Below are positions 1 through 10,635 of a stretch of DNA of 64,000 nucleotides, in pieces; position 1 is the first letter of the stretch; each line of letters opens with the position of its first letter. The stretch is from Actinernus sp. WN-2022 (taxonomy: Eukaryota > Cnidaria > Anthozoa > Actiniaria > Actinernidae): assembly GCA_030867875.1 (NCBI GenBank), contig JAOWCC010001634.1, positions 136,730,365 to 136,794,364 on the forward strand. Direction: 5' to 3'. The position numbers and the translations under genes were made by a program. The notes below the pieces were generated by a model that saw only the letters and a list, made by a program, of their open reading frames with translations, was not told the origin of the DNA and ran no database searches.

Positions 1-34
1 CAGCAAAAAAACAGCCTCACAAAGTCTGTTAAAG

Positions 35-317
35 CATAGTTAATAGAGTGGAATGGTTATGAAACCCGGCAAACTTCAAAGGGGCTAACAAAGGCGCTGC
101 GATTTATGTTGGAAGGGGGCAAGACAAAAGATTGTGCAGGGACATAGTTCATTAGCGTCCCCTGAACGACTGAACTCACACGTTTCTATTGGCTGATTGA
201 TTAACACATTGGAATTTCTATTGTGTTTTGTGCAGGGTCACGGTTGAAAAAAGCTAACAAAGACATATTACAAAGAAAGTCGCTGGGTTTCATAACCATT
301 CCACTCTATTAACTATG
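35..317. mobile_element. Foldback MITE with 7-bp target duplication
   Basis: The two ends are inverted copies of about 33 bp built on the core ATAGTTAATAGAGTGGAATG. The 7-mer GTTAAAG stands directly outside both ends (28-34 and 318-324), which fits a target-site duplication. No coding capacity is seen, so it is a non-autonomous element. Confidence 0.75.
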
Positions 318-427
318 GTTAAAGTAAGCTAAATTATAGAGTTTTCAAAAATTTGCCATTCCTTCAGTTTTAAAGATATGAACCTAAAACTTGGGCTTTT
401 TGCTAATTTTGGCTTGCTCTTTTCCTG

Positions 428-650
428 CAAAGGGCCTATTATCAGTAAAACTTTGTAATTAGAAGCTCCCGTAAGGGACCATGACCACCTTTGGGGGTTG
501 AGAATTGGAAGAAGGTGAAAAATTGCATTTACAAACAGGTTTTGTTAATAACACTACCAATCTCATACAAGTGCCTTTAAATATATGAATTAAGATTTGT
601 TTGCCATCTAGTACATTCAACCATGTGATTGCAGTCCTGTAAAAGGTCCA
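428..650. repeat. Diverged copy of the MITE at 5846-6149
   Basis: The stretch begins with a CTGCAAAGGGCCTATTA-like end. Its interior around 528-600 matches the reverse complement of 5910-5985, so it is an inverted, decayed relative of the element that interrupts the Penelope fragment further right. Confidence 0.55.
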
Positions 651-865
651 TTCCATTATATGTAAATTATCACGAGCATGAGTAGTTAATCAATTATCCA
701 GTTCCCCTAGCACAAACCATGTTATGGCACAAAAACATGCTAGAACTCCATGTATTATAAATTAACCTATTTCTAGGTGGCCCGAGTTAAGGCCACTCAG
801 GGCCTCTTGTTAAATAAGTTTCCATACTCTATTGCTCGCAAACACACAAGCGATTATAACTAATA

Positions 866-950
866 GGGATGTCACCCAGACGCAGACTAATCAGAATGTC
901 ACCCAGACGCAAGCTAATGGGAGTATCACACAGACGCAAGCTAATGGGTG
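866..950. repeat. 27-bp minisatellite, short array
   Basis: About three copies of a unit around GTCACCCAGACGCAAGCTAA. The unit length is a multiple of three, so both strands stay open and produce spurious repeat ORFs. The same unit forms a longer array at 1275-1535. Confidence 0.8.
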
Positions 951-1274
951 CACACCGCGGCAAAACGTTACGCGCATGCGTATTTGCTATTTCTTGTCGG
1001 CGCGCCGCCGCCCCCAGTTTCCCGCGAAACCTGAAATGAAACAACAGCTTAAAAGTGTCCATTTGTGAACTGTTTTGTCAAAAAATAAGAAAACTACTTA
1101 AAAGCTAAGCCTAAAACTTTAACAGGTTGAAGTTTTCTTAATTTGTAATTCACTGTGAGTTTACTAAGTTATAAAATTATTTACTAAAAAAGTTGAAACC
1201 CTCGGTAATTTGTATTTGATAGCAGAGCCTTCGTTCTTTTGGCCAGCGGAGCATACCGTTTTGCCGCGGTGTGA

Positions 1275-1535
1275 ATGGAGTGTCACACAGACGCAAGCTA
1301 ATGGGAGTGTCACACAGACGCTAACTAATAAGGATGTCACACAGATGCTAACTAATAAGGATGTCACACAGACGCTAACTAATAAGGATGTCACAGAGAC
1401 GCAAGCTAGTGGGAGTGTCACACAGACGCAAGCTAATTGGAGTGTCACACAGACGCAAGCTAATGGAGTGTCACACAGACGCAAGCTAATGGGAGTGTCA
1501 CACGGACGCAAGCTAATGGGAATGTCACACAGCCG
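1275..1535. repeat. 27-bp minisatellite, long array
   Basis: About ten imperfect copies of a unit around GTCACACAGACGCAAGCTAA, with some 24-bp variants. The array is preceded by TTGCCGCGG, and a similar CCGCGGCAAAA follows the shorter array at 866-950. The two arrays therefore probably share one duplicated or inverted source. Confidence 0.8.
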
Positions 1536-2039
1536 TTTCTTATAAAAAAATATTTCTAACGAATGAAAACGTGCTACTGATATCACACTTCCACTTTTCC
1601 TTCATTTTTATCCGATTCAAACATCTGTGGAAGTAATTTTGATTCTATTGATACTTTGGTAGCCTGTGAACCGTTTGCTATACTAAATCAAACTGATTTG
1701 TTTTCGTGCGTTTTTCTCGAAAGACGTCGTATGTCATGAGGTCCCTTTTCGCTTGGTGCAGCCCACATTTTAAACAGTGTAGTTTAAGTTTTGAACACGA
1801 ATACAATTCACTACAAACAAAAGATAGCGTTTACGGCGAAATTGTCGCTGATTCGTGTCAGCTCGCGCATGCGCCCTAGTTGTTCAGCTATTCAGTTGTC
1901 AAGCCTGTTAAAACCGGTTTATCAACGCGCGGATACTGATTTTGCTTTAAGGTCATTAACATATTCCGTTGCTATGCAACACTGTTGCTATGCTCGCAGG
2001 AGCAGATGCGATTTTGACTTCCGGTTTATGCTAGCATGA

Positions 2040-2078
2040 GAAAACAGCCGACTCGGGCGATATGAGTCGGCTGTTTTC
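2040..2078. repeat. Perfect 15-bp inverted repeat
   Basis: GAAAACAGCCGACTC at 2040-2054 is matched exactly by its reverse complement at 2064-2078, with a 9-bp loop. No gene adjoins it. It may be the tip of a decayed foldback element. Confidence 0.6.
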
Positions 2079-2604
2079 CCAGGCTAGTTTTATGCGTGTC
2101 CACCCGATAGTTTTAATACTTACACATGTATGTAAGTTTTATTCGTGATTTACCTGAAACGTTTTCATGAATGAATGAAGTAAAGTGTTCGAAAGACGGA
2201 GCAAGCCGTAGCGGATGCTTTTGTCACTAGAAAATGAAAAGCTTGGTTTATCGCGTGAAAGAAAATAATACTTGACAAGAAACTCAATCCGATAATTTTG
2301 AATGAATCGTTCAGGACTCGAAAGCCGCCTAACTGTACTTGATGTAGCCGAGCTCTTCCCGCTGTTGATAGATTGAAAGAACATCTTATAAATGGTACTA
2401 AAAAAGTCTATAGTTGTCAAAGATATAGAAGCTGAAATAGTTGCTTCCAGCGAGAACATGGCTTCTAAAAACACGAAGAAAAGTACGGCCATTCAAGATG
2501 TCGAGTGATTTTCGACCGGCAGGTTTTCAACTCAAATCTTTCACAAACATGCACACTTTTGTCTCCAGATAATGCTTTCGGTTCCTGGTAAAGTTGTGAT
2601 TGAA

Positions 2605-3306
2605 GGGCCGTTTACACGATTGGAAAAAATGGCACGTCTCGGATAAAAACTAGAACGGCTCGGATAATTTCATTCGTGTAAACGATCCGTACCCTACTTT
2701 TACCCGTGCCAATTTTACCCGTTCTGGGACCATAGCCGCCTATGGTCCCAAAACGGAACGGAACGGATAAAACTGGGTTCGGTACCCGGCCGTGTTTCCA
2801 GTTCCTGTGCATCGTGCAAACGCTTACGTACCAGTTCCATTGCTTTTTTCTGAGCCTGCACTGTTTTGTCCTCAGTTGTTTATTTCTGTCCGCATGCGTA
2901 TTTAGCTCCACTTTCTCGCAATATGGCGGACGATAAACGAGTGAACGGGAAGAGCAAACAAATGAAAATGAAGCAAAAATGTTATCTTCTAACGAGTCTC
3001 TTTTTCTAAGCTTTATATCGTTTTTTTTTTTATGCAACTTCAAAGTAGAACTAACCTATTTCCTTCTTAAAAGAAACATAAAGTACACAGCATTACCTCG
3101 TCAATCGCCATTTTATTTTACGAGCGCCGGTCATGTACGACGCATACGAATGACAGTGATCTAAACATTATCATGGGCTCAACCATGTCAGGTCTCGGAA
3201 ATATTCTCGTGTAACCAGCCCTTGCCGTTCCACCTAGGCTTGACCGGTGCCACTTTTTATCCGAATCGAACCCGGCGTTTCAAGATATTTCTCGTGTAAA
3301 TGGGCA
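2605..3306. mobile_element. MITE-like element with GGGCCGTTTACACGA ends
   Basis: The left end (GGGCCGTTTACACGAT) and the right end (CTCGTGTAAATGGGC) are inverted relatives. Words such as CGGATAAAA and GGCACG recur as inverted pairs just inside both ends. The interior has no recognisable protein. It abuts the LINE fragment that starts at about 3307. Confidence 0.55.
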
Positions 3307-4309
3307 AATGTTCATGGAGGTTAGCTTAAATAGCGCTAAAATTGCTGAAGTCAACAGCCACAAACTACTTGGTGTGAACATTGATCAAGATCTAAACTAT
3401 GATGTTCACATTGATGAGCTGTGCAAAAAATTATCAAAACGTCTATGGCTCTTACGTCACATAAGCCCTTATTTGAAACAGAGCCAAAGGGAGTCTTATT
3501 ATCTGGCCGTGACCAAGCCCCTTTTACTGTACGGAAGCTCGATATGGTCATCATGTAGTAAAGAGAGTCTGGAAAGAGTCCTAAGGATGCAAAAACGGGC
3601 TGCACGGATCATACTAGACGGAACGCACTACCCCGTCAGTGACAATGTTTAACCAACTAGGCTGGGTACTTTTCTACACAGAAGCTTATATAAATCGATG
3701 TGCTCTAGCTTATAAGAGGATAAATGGTAATACACCAGATTATATTAATGCACTTTTAGTCAGAAACTCAGATATTCATGAAAGAAACACTCGGTTTTCT
3801 AACTTGAACCTATGTTGCCCTCTCTTTAAAAAGACCACCGAAGGTGGCCGCACATTTAGTGTAAGAACAATCAAGGACTGGAACAATCTATCTCCCACGT
3901 TAAAAAAGAGCGGAAAATAAACGTTAAATGCTTTAAAAGAAATCTCTTTAAGTCAGTTCTAGCAAGTCAGAAAAAAACACTAAGATTCCAATAGTCTTTA
4001 TAGTTTTTAACACGGGGAAGAGGAGTGGGTCGGTACTTCTGTAATTAATTAATAATTTTAAGTCTCCAGGAACGTCTGTTACTATTTTTAACAACATTTT
4101 AGTGTAATTTAAGAATTTTAGAAATTTATATTTTAGAATTTTTTATGTTCCATTTCTGCTAGTTATGTATGATTATTAGTATTAGTATGTTATCATAGTA
4201 TTGTATAAAATTATATATTATCATAGTTTAATATTATACATAGCTTAGAGAGGGCCACTAGTTTATCAGTTTAATTTTACTGTCATGTGTAACCCTCACT
4301 AAATAAAGT

Positions 4310-4340
<31 letters not shown>

Positions 4341-4341
4341 C
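3307..4341 (+). mobile_element. 5'-truncated non-LTR retrotransposon (CR1/L2-like LINE), 3' end
   Basis: Two reading-frame pieces, 3308-3652 and about 3639-3920, together give the C-terminal part of a LINE reverse transcriptase: the thumb/connection segment with an RMQKRAARII motif and the terminal TEGGRTFSVRTIKDWNNL motif. A frameshift near 3640 separates them. An A+T-rich 3' UTR follows and ends in a (GATT)n tail at 4312-4341, as in CR1/L2 clade elements. It is a dead 5'-truncated copy; the polymerase catalytic core is absent. Confidence 0.8.
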
Positions 4342-5319
4342 TTCTCTCTATTCGAGCCGTTCCTTTTTTTCTGTCGTACAAACGGGCCTTGAATCTCATT
4401 GCAACTTGCTAATTAAAATACAGGTCAGTTTTAATTCTTGTGAAAGTTGTCGAATCTCGGTCTAATTTTAGCTTGATTACTAGTGGGCAGTGGCTCTTCG
4501 GTTTGCCGTGAAATGGGTTCCTGGCATGTACTCGCTCATTGCAGACAAATGAGACAATCAAGCTAGCTCATTGCAGACTGGAGTATTCAGCCAAGCCCCA
4601 AAACTGGCCATTGTCGGATGAAATAGGAGAAAATGCACATCCTGTTAGACCAGTTACTGTAGACTTTACTGCAACAACAGTTCTGCGACTATTTCACGAC
4701 CACAAAACAGGCACTTTTGCGCATGCGTTAATTTCTTCACTTTTCATTCGCCAAAAAAGCTTAAAATTGGACTGAAAAGTGTTGTAAAATCTTCATTTGT
4801 TGTCGTAATGGCAAACGCATGCTCGGTATTATGCGCCTTAATTCGTAGGTCCGGAAAATATTCATAATTGACTATAGTAGATCAAAAATCCTTGGAGAGT
4901 TTAGAATTTTTCTGATTTTGATGACGTCATCATGACGTCACTTTATGACGTCGTCAGACTACAAGGCTTTACCCTCGGAGTCACCTTGACAATAATTATT
5001 GCCCACTCTTTAATTTTACGGGTTTTACGAGGCTTCATACTTTCCCTAGCAACGGCTGATTTAATATGTCAATTGGCCCTTAACCTGAGTCCACATAATT
5101 TCTTGTGTTTATCGGGTTGCGGAGACCAATTAATGCTAATTAATGCAGGAGTGTTTCTGTTCGCTTGTGTTTGCCCCTAACACAGTAGATGGTCTAATAT
5201 CAAACCTTCCAATGAATCATGATTTTTGAAAATTCACGAATGACTTCATTTTTCGCATTGCTTACTATTTTTGGACAAATATTGCCATTGGATTGAAAAA
5301 AAAAGATTTATAAATTCGT
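4342..5319. other. Gene-free stretch
   Basis: No supported gene. Two overlapping TGACGTCA palindromes lie at 4921-4955, but there is no nearby transcription unit to which they could belong. Confidence 0.4.
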
Positions 5320-5847
5320 TCTGGACTTTAATCCTAGACTACTGGATATTTCTAGGATTATTAACAATCATTCACACTTACTTGTGTCTTCATCTGAAGT
5401 ACAGGAAATTTTTCCTTTGAAATCTGTTATGCCAGCGTATAGGAGAACTAAGAATCTTAAAGAAATTTTAGTACCTTCCAAACATAGATCATTTGTCCAG
5501 GATAGTCCTGCACCTCAAGGAAATTTGACCTCTGTAAGAATCTTCTAGTGTAGTCTAGTACTTTTAAGAGTTTAGCCACGGACCGTGTGTATATAATTAG
5601 GGAGGTTGTCGGTTGTACATCTACTAATGTCATTTATCTTATTAGCTGTATGAAATGTAAATTGCAATATGTTGGTTCTGCTTCTACTCAATTCAAAGTT
5701 AGGTTCCGCAAGTCTACTATGTTAACAAACAAAAATAACTGTGAGGTTGCTACACATTTTAATAATACTCCTCATAGTCTTTCTGACTTTCAGTTTATTT
5801 GCATTGAAAAAATTCATGACGTAGGGGATTTAGATAAGAATTGTTAA
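5320..5847 (+). pseudogene. Penelope-like retroelement fragment: RT C-terminus and GIY-YIG endonuclease
   Basis: The conceptual reading of 5330-5560 resembles the linker after the Penelope RT, with an AYRRTKNLKEILVPSK segment. It is followed at 5587-5847 by a GIY-YIG nuclease module: VIYLISCMKCKLQYVGSAST, then VRFR and CEVATHFN. Penelope-like elements join an RT to a GIY-YIG endonuclease in this order. The frame is broken between the two parts, the RT core is missing, and a MITE interrupts the 3' part at 5846-6149. Sequence resembling the C-terminal continuation resumes at about 6150. Confidence 0.75.
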
Positions 5848-6149
5848 TAGGCCCTTTGCAGCTAACAAATCACGTGTTGTACTGGAGAGCAAAAAATATC
5901 TGACTCCATTTATTTAAAGGCCTTGTACGAGATCGGCAGTGCCTGTTATTAGCAAAACCTGAGTGTTTGTAAATGCTATTTTCGACCTCCAACCGATTGT
6001 CGATCTTTCTAGAACAGTATTTTAAAAGATAGCTTGCTCTCCAGCATCCATGGCAACGCCTTTCCGGTATGGGGATCACGAGCTCAATTCATTCATTAAT
6101 GAAGTATTGTATCAGCACGTGGCTGTTAGCTGCAAAAGGCCTATTGGAC
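5846..6149. mobile_element. MITE inserted in the Penelope fragment
   Basis: The ends AATAGGCCCTTTGCAGCTAA (5846) and its inverted counterpart TTAGCTGCAAAAGGCCTATT (6149) form TIRs that extend to a shared CACGTG. The Penelope coding frame stops at the left end and similar sequence resumes after the right end. Confidence 0.75.
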
Positions 6150-7460
6150 CTGTGACCTTAACAAAAGGCGAGAATTTAGATCTAAGAATCGCACCATTAT
6201 ATAAGTAAACGTTTAACTTGTCTTGCCATCATTAGAGCATATTTACTGATGTTTCTCACGAAGAAATAAATGAATATGAAAGAAAAAGCTTTTCCAAAAC
6301 CCACCAAAGAAGTAACTAAATAAGTATGGCTAAACTTGAAGCTTCTTTTTTAATCCATAAGCCTTCACAAACAAGTTTCGGGTTGAGTTTATTCGGTCCT
6401 CATGTCTTCACGAATCACAAACTTTCACAAGGAAATAACGTCTATTTAGTACAATAAATAACACGACGAGACCTTTTCCTACAAATTTGGGAACGGATCG
6501 ACTCAAAAAGAGTGTACTTACTTGAGTTATTTTCCTCGTGGTTCTTGATAGAAAAACAACATGTTCTAGTTTCATTCAGGGAGCCGGTTGATGTTTATAG
6601 TGTTATGCTCTTTTATCGCCGCTCTCCGTGTGTTTTCAAGCTTTATCTCATACCGAAATCATTTGTCTCTTGATTTACCATTGTCTTTGATTCTCTAATG
6701 GCTATAATCCACAAAACTAGTTCGTAGTTTCCAGGAAATTCGTCCTTTGAAGTGAACTCATGAAAGCGGTTCCTTTCGATAAATTTTCACTCGCAGTGGC
6801 AGATTTTCAGAATCGAAAACAAGTGAGCTTAAAGTGTATATGACCCGAACATTAAGTTGATATTATATGAAAATCCTCTCGAAATGAGGAAGGGTGGCGT
6901 TTTCCATTTGTCAATATCTCATCTCGTTCTAGAGATATTAAGATTTTTGGAATATGGAAATGAATGTGGTCTATGACGTCTTTTTGTTTGCAAAGCCTGA
7001 GGGACAAATCACAAAATGAACGATAACTCTGCAAATAGTTGGTAAGAACAATTGAAACTTGGCACATGTATGGTATAAAGGAAACACACATCATTATGCT
7101 AATGATGATCTTGCCATGGAAATACTCCCTAATTTTTCCTTTGTTAAACACAATTTACTGCTTTGGGCGCATCAGAAGACTTGGAACAATCTTGGCATTG
7201 TATGTGAGTGGTTTATGAAAATTCGTTTCTATAACAGAAACAAAAATATGATTTTTATGTTGAAGGTCAAAGGAGGCTGGCGCCATCTTGTGTGCATATT
7301 GCAAAACTCTTGAACAAGATAAAATATTGACAAATGAATCTAACCGCCATCCTTCCTCATTTCGAAAGGATTTTTTAAGATTGACTTGATCTTCGGGGCA
7401 TATACTTTAACAGAAAGAAATTACATGCATTTAGGTACTAGATAAGCAAACAGGACAATA

Positions 7461-7832
7461 GCGATACTTACCGCTGCACGTCATCCATTGTCGTTAACGT
7501 GCCAACCAGACATTGGTTCCTGACACAAAGCGGCCTTTTGAAATCATGATTGGTACCTTAGCATAGAGCGGTTTTCAATTGAGTGCAATAAAACCAAACG
7601 CATATTACCCACAGACAGCCAATCATAGGAGCGAGTAATCACAAGTAACTCATAAATGGCTTCCCTGTGAGCCAATGACAAATCAAAGCAAAACCAAAAC
7701 CAATTTGCGTTTGGTTTTAGTTTGGATTCTGATTGGTTGGTTTACTTTCTCAGCCAATAGGAGAGCTTAGTAAACGCAAAACCAAAACACTTCCGACAAT
7801 CAATTGTAATGTTTATAAACACGAAACATCGC
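7461..7832. mobile_element. Nested MITEs
   Basis: The outer element (7461 to about 7562 and about 7796-7832) matches the compact MITE at 35117-35256: shared words include GTGCCAACCAGA, TTGGTTCCT and ACACGAAACATCGC. A second element of about 233 bp, starting GAGCGGTTTTCAATTGAGTG and rich in AACCAAAAC/GTTTTGGTTT words, is inserted inside it. A related copy of the inner element starts at about 8158. Confidence 0.6.
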
Positions 7833-8254
7833 ATGATCTGATAAAGAAACCTAGTTGCTGTAATTTGCCGGTGGATTTCCATAACTTACACGCACAGAGT
7901 TCTTCCAAAATTGATCAGGTGTACACTTATATCTGGAGATTTACGTTGTTTATTTGATTTTCAAGGAATATTAACCTTGAGGTACCGTACTAACAGGAAA
8001 GTGGCGCCTTTTAGACTAAAATAATCATAATCAACTGGAAACCATATATAATTAGTGAGGTTGTTTCTAAAGATAACTAGTTTGTCCCTGTATATCTGAT
8101 TTCTAACATAATTTTGGGAGTGATGATATTATGATCACTCACCTGGCGTTCCTTGAGATAGAGCGGTTTTCTATTGAGTGTCGAATGTAATTAAGTGATT
8201 GCTTTGGTTTTGCGTTTGCTTAGCTTTTCTATTGGCTGTGAAAATTGTTTTGTA

Positions 8255-8385
8255 ATTATCTACCCAAAAATAGAAAACACAATAGTAACCTTTAGAAAGT
8301 GCAGTACAAAAACAATCGAAGTATAGTATTATGGGTGCAATCAGAATACAGGTCTCGAGAGGTTCTGTGCTACTCCCCGATTTTA
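8255..8385. repeat. Interspersed repeat, inverted copy at 43345-43475
   Basis: Words such as AGTGCAGTACAAAAACAAT and AATACAGGTCTCGAGAGG recur in reverse complement at 43345-43475. This marks a dispersed element family. Confidence 0.6.
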
Positions 8386-8508
8386 TTCAAATGTCGCGTC
8401 TGACAAAATATTGGAGGCCTCGAATGCTACTTTTCGACGTGTTTTGATATTTTGTAGCGCTTGACAACATTTTGGTTTGCCAAAAAGTCGTCCGCACTTA
8501 AACTATTC

Positions 8509-8815
8509 AAGTGGCTTATGTCATGGTTTTGCGCATGTCTGCGGAATCAATGTTCGATTGGTGGCTGTTAATTGGCTGCAAACAGTTAAAGTCCCCTCCC
8601 ATGATGCTTGATTGAAAGGATATGCAATATTTTCCTTGAAGACTTGATCTACGCACAGTTTATTATAGTCATTTTTGCACATTTACTTTGATTTCATCCA
8701 TCCCACACGTGTGCTAGAATAGTCAGTTTATATGAAAACTATTGAAAATAATTTAGTTCCGGCCCGAAATATAAAGGCGTGTCCCTCAACATGACACAGC
8801 TCCTTTCGCCTACAA
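8509..8815. mobile_element. MITE, same family as 55308-55604
   Basis: Both copies share, in order, TATGTCATGGT, GTGGCTGTTAATTGG, CAAACAGTT, TGATTGAAAGGAT, TCATTTTTGCA, TCCGGCCCG and TGACACAGC. The ends pair as inverted GGCTATGTCA/TGACACAGCC-type repeats. Confidence 0.65.
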
Positions 8816-8924
8816 TTTAGTATCATTTCATAGAGGTTCCAGCGTTCTGAATGGTCGAGAGGTTTTAACTGTGTCGCTGTCTTCACCGCGAAGAGCAGTG
8901 TCGTGTCTACATTCGGTTATTGTA

Positions 8925-8985
8925 ATTACTGGTCACACGTGACGTAACACAGCTGTAATTACTGGTCACGCGTAACATAAGCTGT
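8925..8985. repeat. Tandem repeat at the Polinton insertion site
   Basis: Two copies of an approximately 33-bp unit (GTAATTACTGGTCAC, then CGTGACGTAACACAGCT-like sequence) lead into the left end of the Polinton. A further diverged copy resumes on the right side at 24665-24710, so the element split a small tandem array. Confidence 0.7.
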
Positions 8986-9321
8986 AGTAGTATAGTCGGA
9001 GTCAGTTAAATACCACTTTTTCTTGTACAACAAAACTCAAAAGGTTGTGAATGTTATGGACGCCTTGTTTTCTTGCACAAGGGGCGTCATAAAGTGAATT
9101 CAGAAATCCACTTCATAACGCCCCTTGTGCAAGAAAAAAGGCGTCCATAACATTCACAACCTTTTGAGTTTTGTTGCACAAGAAAAAGTTGTATTTAACT
9201 GACTCCGACTATACTACTATGGGGTAACTAAGGGTCATTCAAAGTGTCACTAGACATTCTTGTACGTAAAATCCAACTTGATAATCCTATTAGAGATATG
9301 ATTACATATAGTTATATCGAT
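8986..9321. repeat. Polinton left TIR
   Basis: About 336 bp matching 24330-24664 in inverse orientation with only a few differences. The outer 233 bp (8986-9218) is itself a near-perfect palindrome. The inner part carries GTGTCACTAGACATTC and a TATAGTTATATC motif that lies just upstream of the first gene. Confidence 0.9.
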
Positions 9322-9331
9322 CTCTTCCACT

Positions 9332-10009
9332 ATGGATTATATATCGTGCCTCCCTCTAGAAATTCTGACTAAGATCGTAGAGCATGCAGATCCTTGGTCA
9401 TTCGCAAGCCTCTCAAGGACATCGAAACGCCTAAACGATGCCGCATCTCTCGCGCGCTACAAAAACGTAGACCAAGTGTTCCGTAAACTAGCACTATGCT
9501 TTGGTTTGAGGTCTACTCATAGTGACGACGATCGAGACGAATTGGCTCGAACTTTCGGTATTTCCGCAAGCCCCATCGACGATAGCTTTTCTCTTCTCTA
9601 CGCCAGCGAATATGGTGATCTTAATGCTGTTAAGTGGCTCATCAAGCACTTACGTTTCGATATGATGGACAGACACACCAATCACGTTCTACGCGCTGCC
9701 CTTGAGCATGGTCATCTTGGTATCGCTAAGCGGCTCATTAAGCACTTCCAGTTCACCAAAGAGGATAAGGCCGTCAGTTTTGCTATATTAGGTGCCAGTA
9801 GGAATGGTCATCTTAATAACGTTAAGTGGCTCATGCGACGTTTTCAGATAACCCTAGAGTATGAATGCATTGATCTTGCTATAGAATACGCCTGTAACAA
9901 TGGTCATCTTGATATCGCTAAATGGTTCGTTAAGTGGCAGTACTCCCAGCTCACAGAGGACGAAAGGGTTGTACTACGCAACTACATGGATGCTCATTCT
10001 GCCACGTAG
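9332..10009 (+). CDS. F-box and ankyrin-repeat protein of the Polinton
   Basis: A 225-residue protein. Residues 1-50 match an F-box (LPLEILTKI, then SLSRTSKRLNDAAS), the domain that binds Skp1 in SCF ubiquitin ligases. From about residue 85 there are four degenerate ankyrin repeats with the core G-x-L-x-x-x-K-W-L (GDLNAVKWL, GHLGIAKRL, GHLNNVKWL, GHLDIAKWF), the type common in large DNA viruses of protists. N-terminal F-box plus ankyrin repeats suggests a substrate adaptor for a host ubiquitin ligase; the target cannot be told. It is not part of the standard Polinton gene set. It begins 10 bp inside the left TIR, with a TATAGTTATATCGA motif about 20 bases upstream, and ends just before a decayed second copy of TIR-derived sequence (10015-10100). 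It therefore looks like a captured cassette. Confidence 0.8.
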   Translation: MDYISCLPLEILTKIVEHADPWSFASLSRTSKRLNDAASLARYKNVDQVFRKLALCFGLRSTHSDDDRDELARTFGISASPIDDSFSLLYASEYGDLNAVKWLIKHLRFDMMDRHTNHVLRAALEHGHLGIAKRLIKHFQFTKEDKAVSFAILGASRNGHLNNVKWLMRRFQITLEYECIDLAIEYACNNGHLDIAKWFVKWQYSQLTEDERVVLRNYMDAHSAT

Positions 10010-10014
10010 GAAGC

Positions 10015-10100
10015 CAAAGTGTCACTAGACATTCGCGCACCTAAAAAATCCAAACTTGAAGTATATGTTAAAGGAATGATTACTATACTGTATATTGCCA
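10015..10100. repeat. Decayed direct copy of the TIR-internal segment
   Basis: AAAGTGTCACTAGACATTC here is identical to 9241-9259. The following bases are a diverged version of the TIR-internal sequence up to the TATA-like motif. The F-box/ankyrin gene thus lies between two direct copies of this segment, and this copy could serve as promoter for the next gene at 10187. Confidence 0.7.
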
Positions 10101-10186
10101 CTAAATGGTATTAGTATATATTCTTTATTCCACAATACTAGCTTACGTTGTTATCTTAGTACGCATTAACACCATACAGATCGAAC

Positions 10187-10624
10187 ATGTCGAAGAAGAA
10201 CTCAAATGTAGACGCCGCAATAACTTGTGATTGGTTGATGAGAGGGAAGGACTCAAAATGTCCAAAGAAGATTTCGAAGACAACGAAGTTCTGTTCCCAG
10301 CATAACTACCAAATCTCAAAAGGCTGTGCCCCATATGTACCATGCTTGAAGTGCGGTAAAGGATGTCGTACTGATTACGAGCTTTGCTCAGGATGCGACC
10401 GTCTTACCATCAAGGTGAAGTCTTCCGGTGTCTATATAAGACGCGCTAAGAAGTCCAGCAAGACGCTAGAGGGTCCAAGAAAGGAGGAGCCAAACATGGT
10501 GGAACCGGAGGTAGCATTGCCCGCTGAATCAAGAGTGCTGGAACCAGTGGAAGGTCTTGGAGAGTCTCTCAACCATGCGCTCAACGAGGTGTTGGCTGCC
10601 TTGAGGAACGAGAAGGACGCTTAG
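10187..10624 (+). CDS. Cys-rich putative zinc-binding protein of the Polinton
   Basis: 145 residues, not assigned to a family. Residues 14-70 hold nine Cys and one suitably placed His (C14, C25, C36-x2-H39, C47, C53-x2-C56, C60, C67-x2-C70), consistent with two zinc sites, the second treble-clef- or RING-like. Residues 75-110 are basic with an RRAKKSSK segment, so nucleic-acid binding is possible. The acidic C-terminus (about 110-145) is probably helical. It lies between the F-box/ankyrin and TFIIB-like genes on the same strand, and a strong hairpin follows 12 bases after the stop. A regulatory role is inferred only from the cysteines and the neighbourhood. Confidence 0.65.
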   Translation: MSKKNSNVDAAITCDWLMRGKDSKCPKKISKTTKFCSQHNYQISKGCAPYVPCLKCGKGCRTDYELCSGCDRLTIKVKSSGVYIRRAKKSSKTLEGPRKEEPNMVEPEVALPAESRVLEPVEGLGESLNHALNEVLAALRNEKDA

Positions 10625-10635
10625 GAATAGCCACG

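Noticed and set aside
2139..2492. 117-codon ORF on the minus strand
   Set aside because: Ser-rich and without recognisable domain; flanked by repeats, so a chance frame is more likely.
4921..4955. Repeated TGACGTCA sites as a CRE-type promoter
   Set aside because: No gene is nearby, and the same octamer occurs in MITE arms (for example 56395-56475).
4932..5180. 82-codon hydrophobic ORF
   Set aside because: No family similarity, no splice context and only Leu-rich low-complexity similarity to membrane segments.
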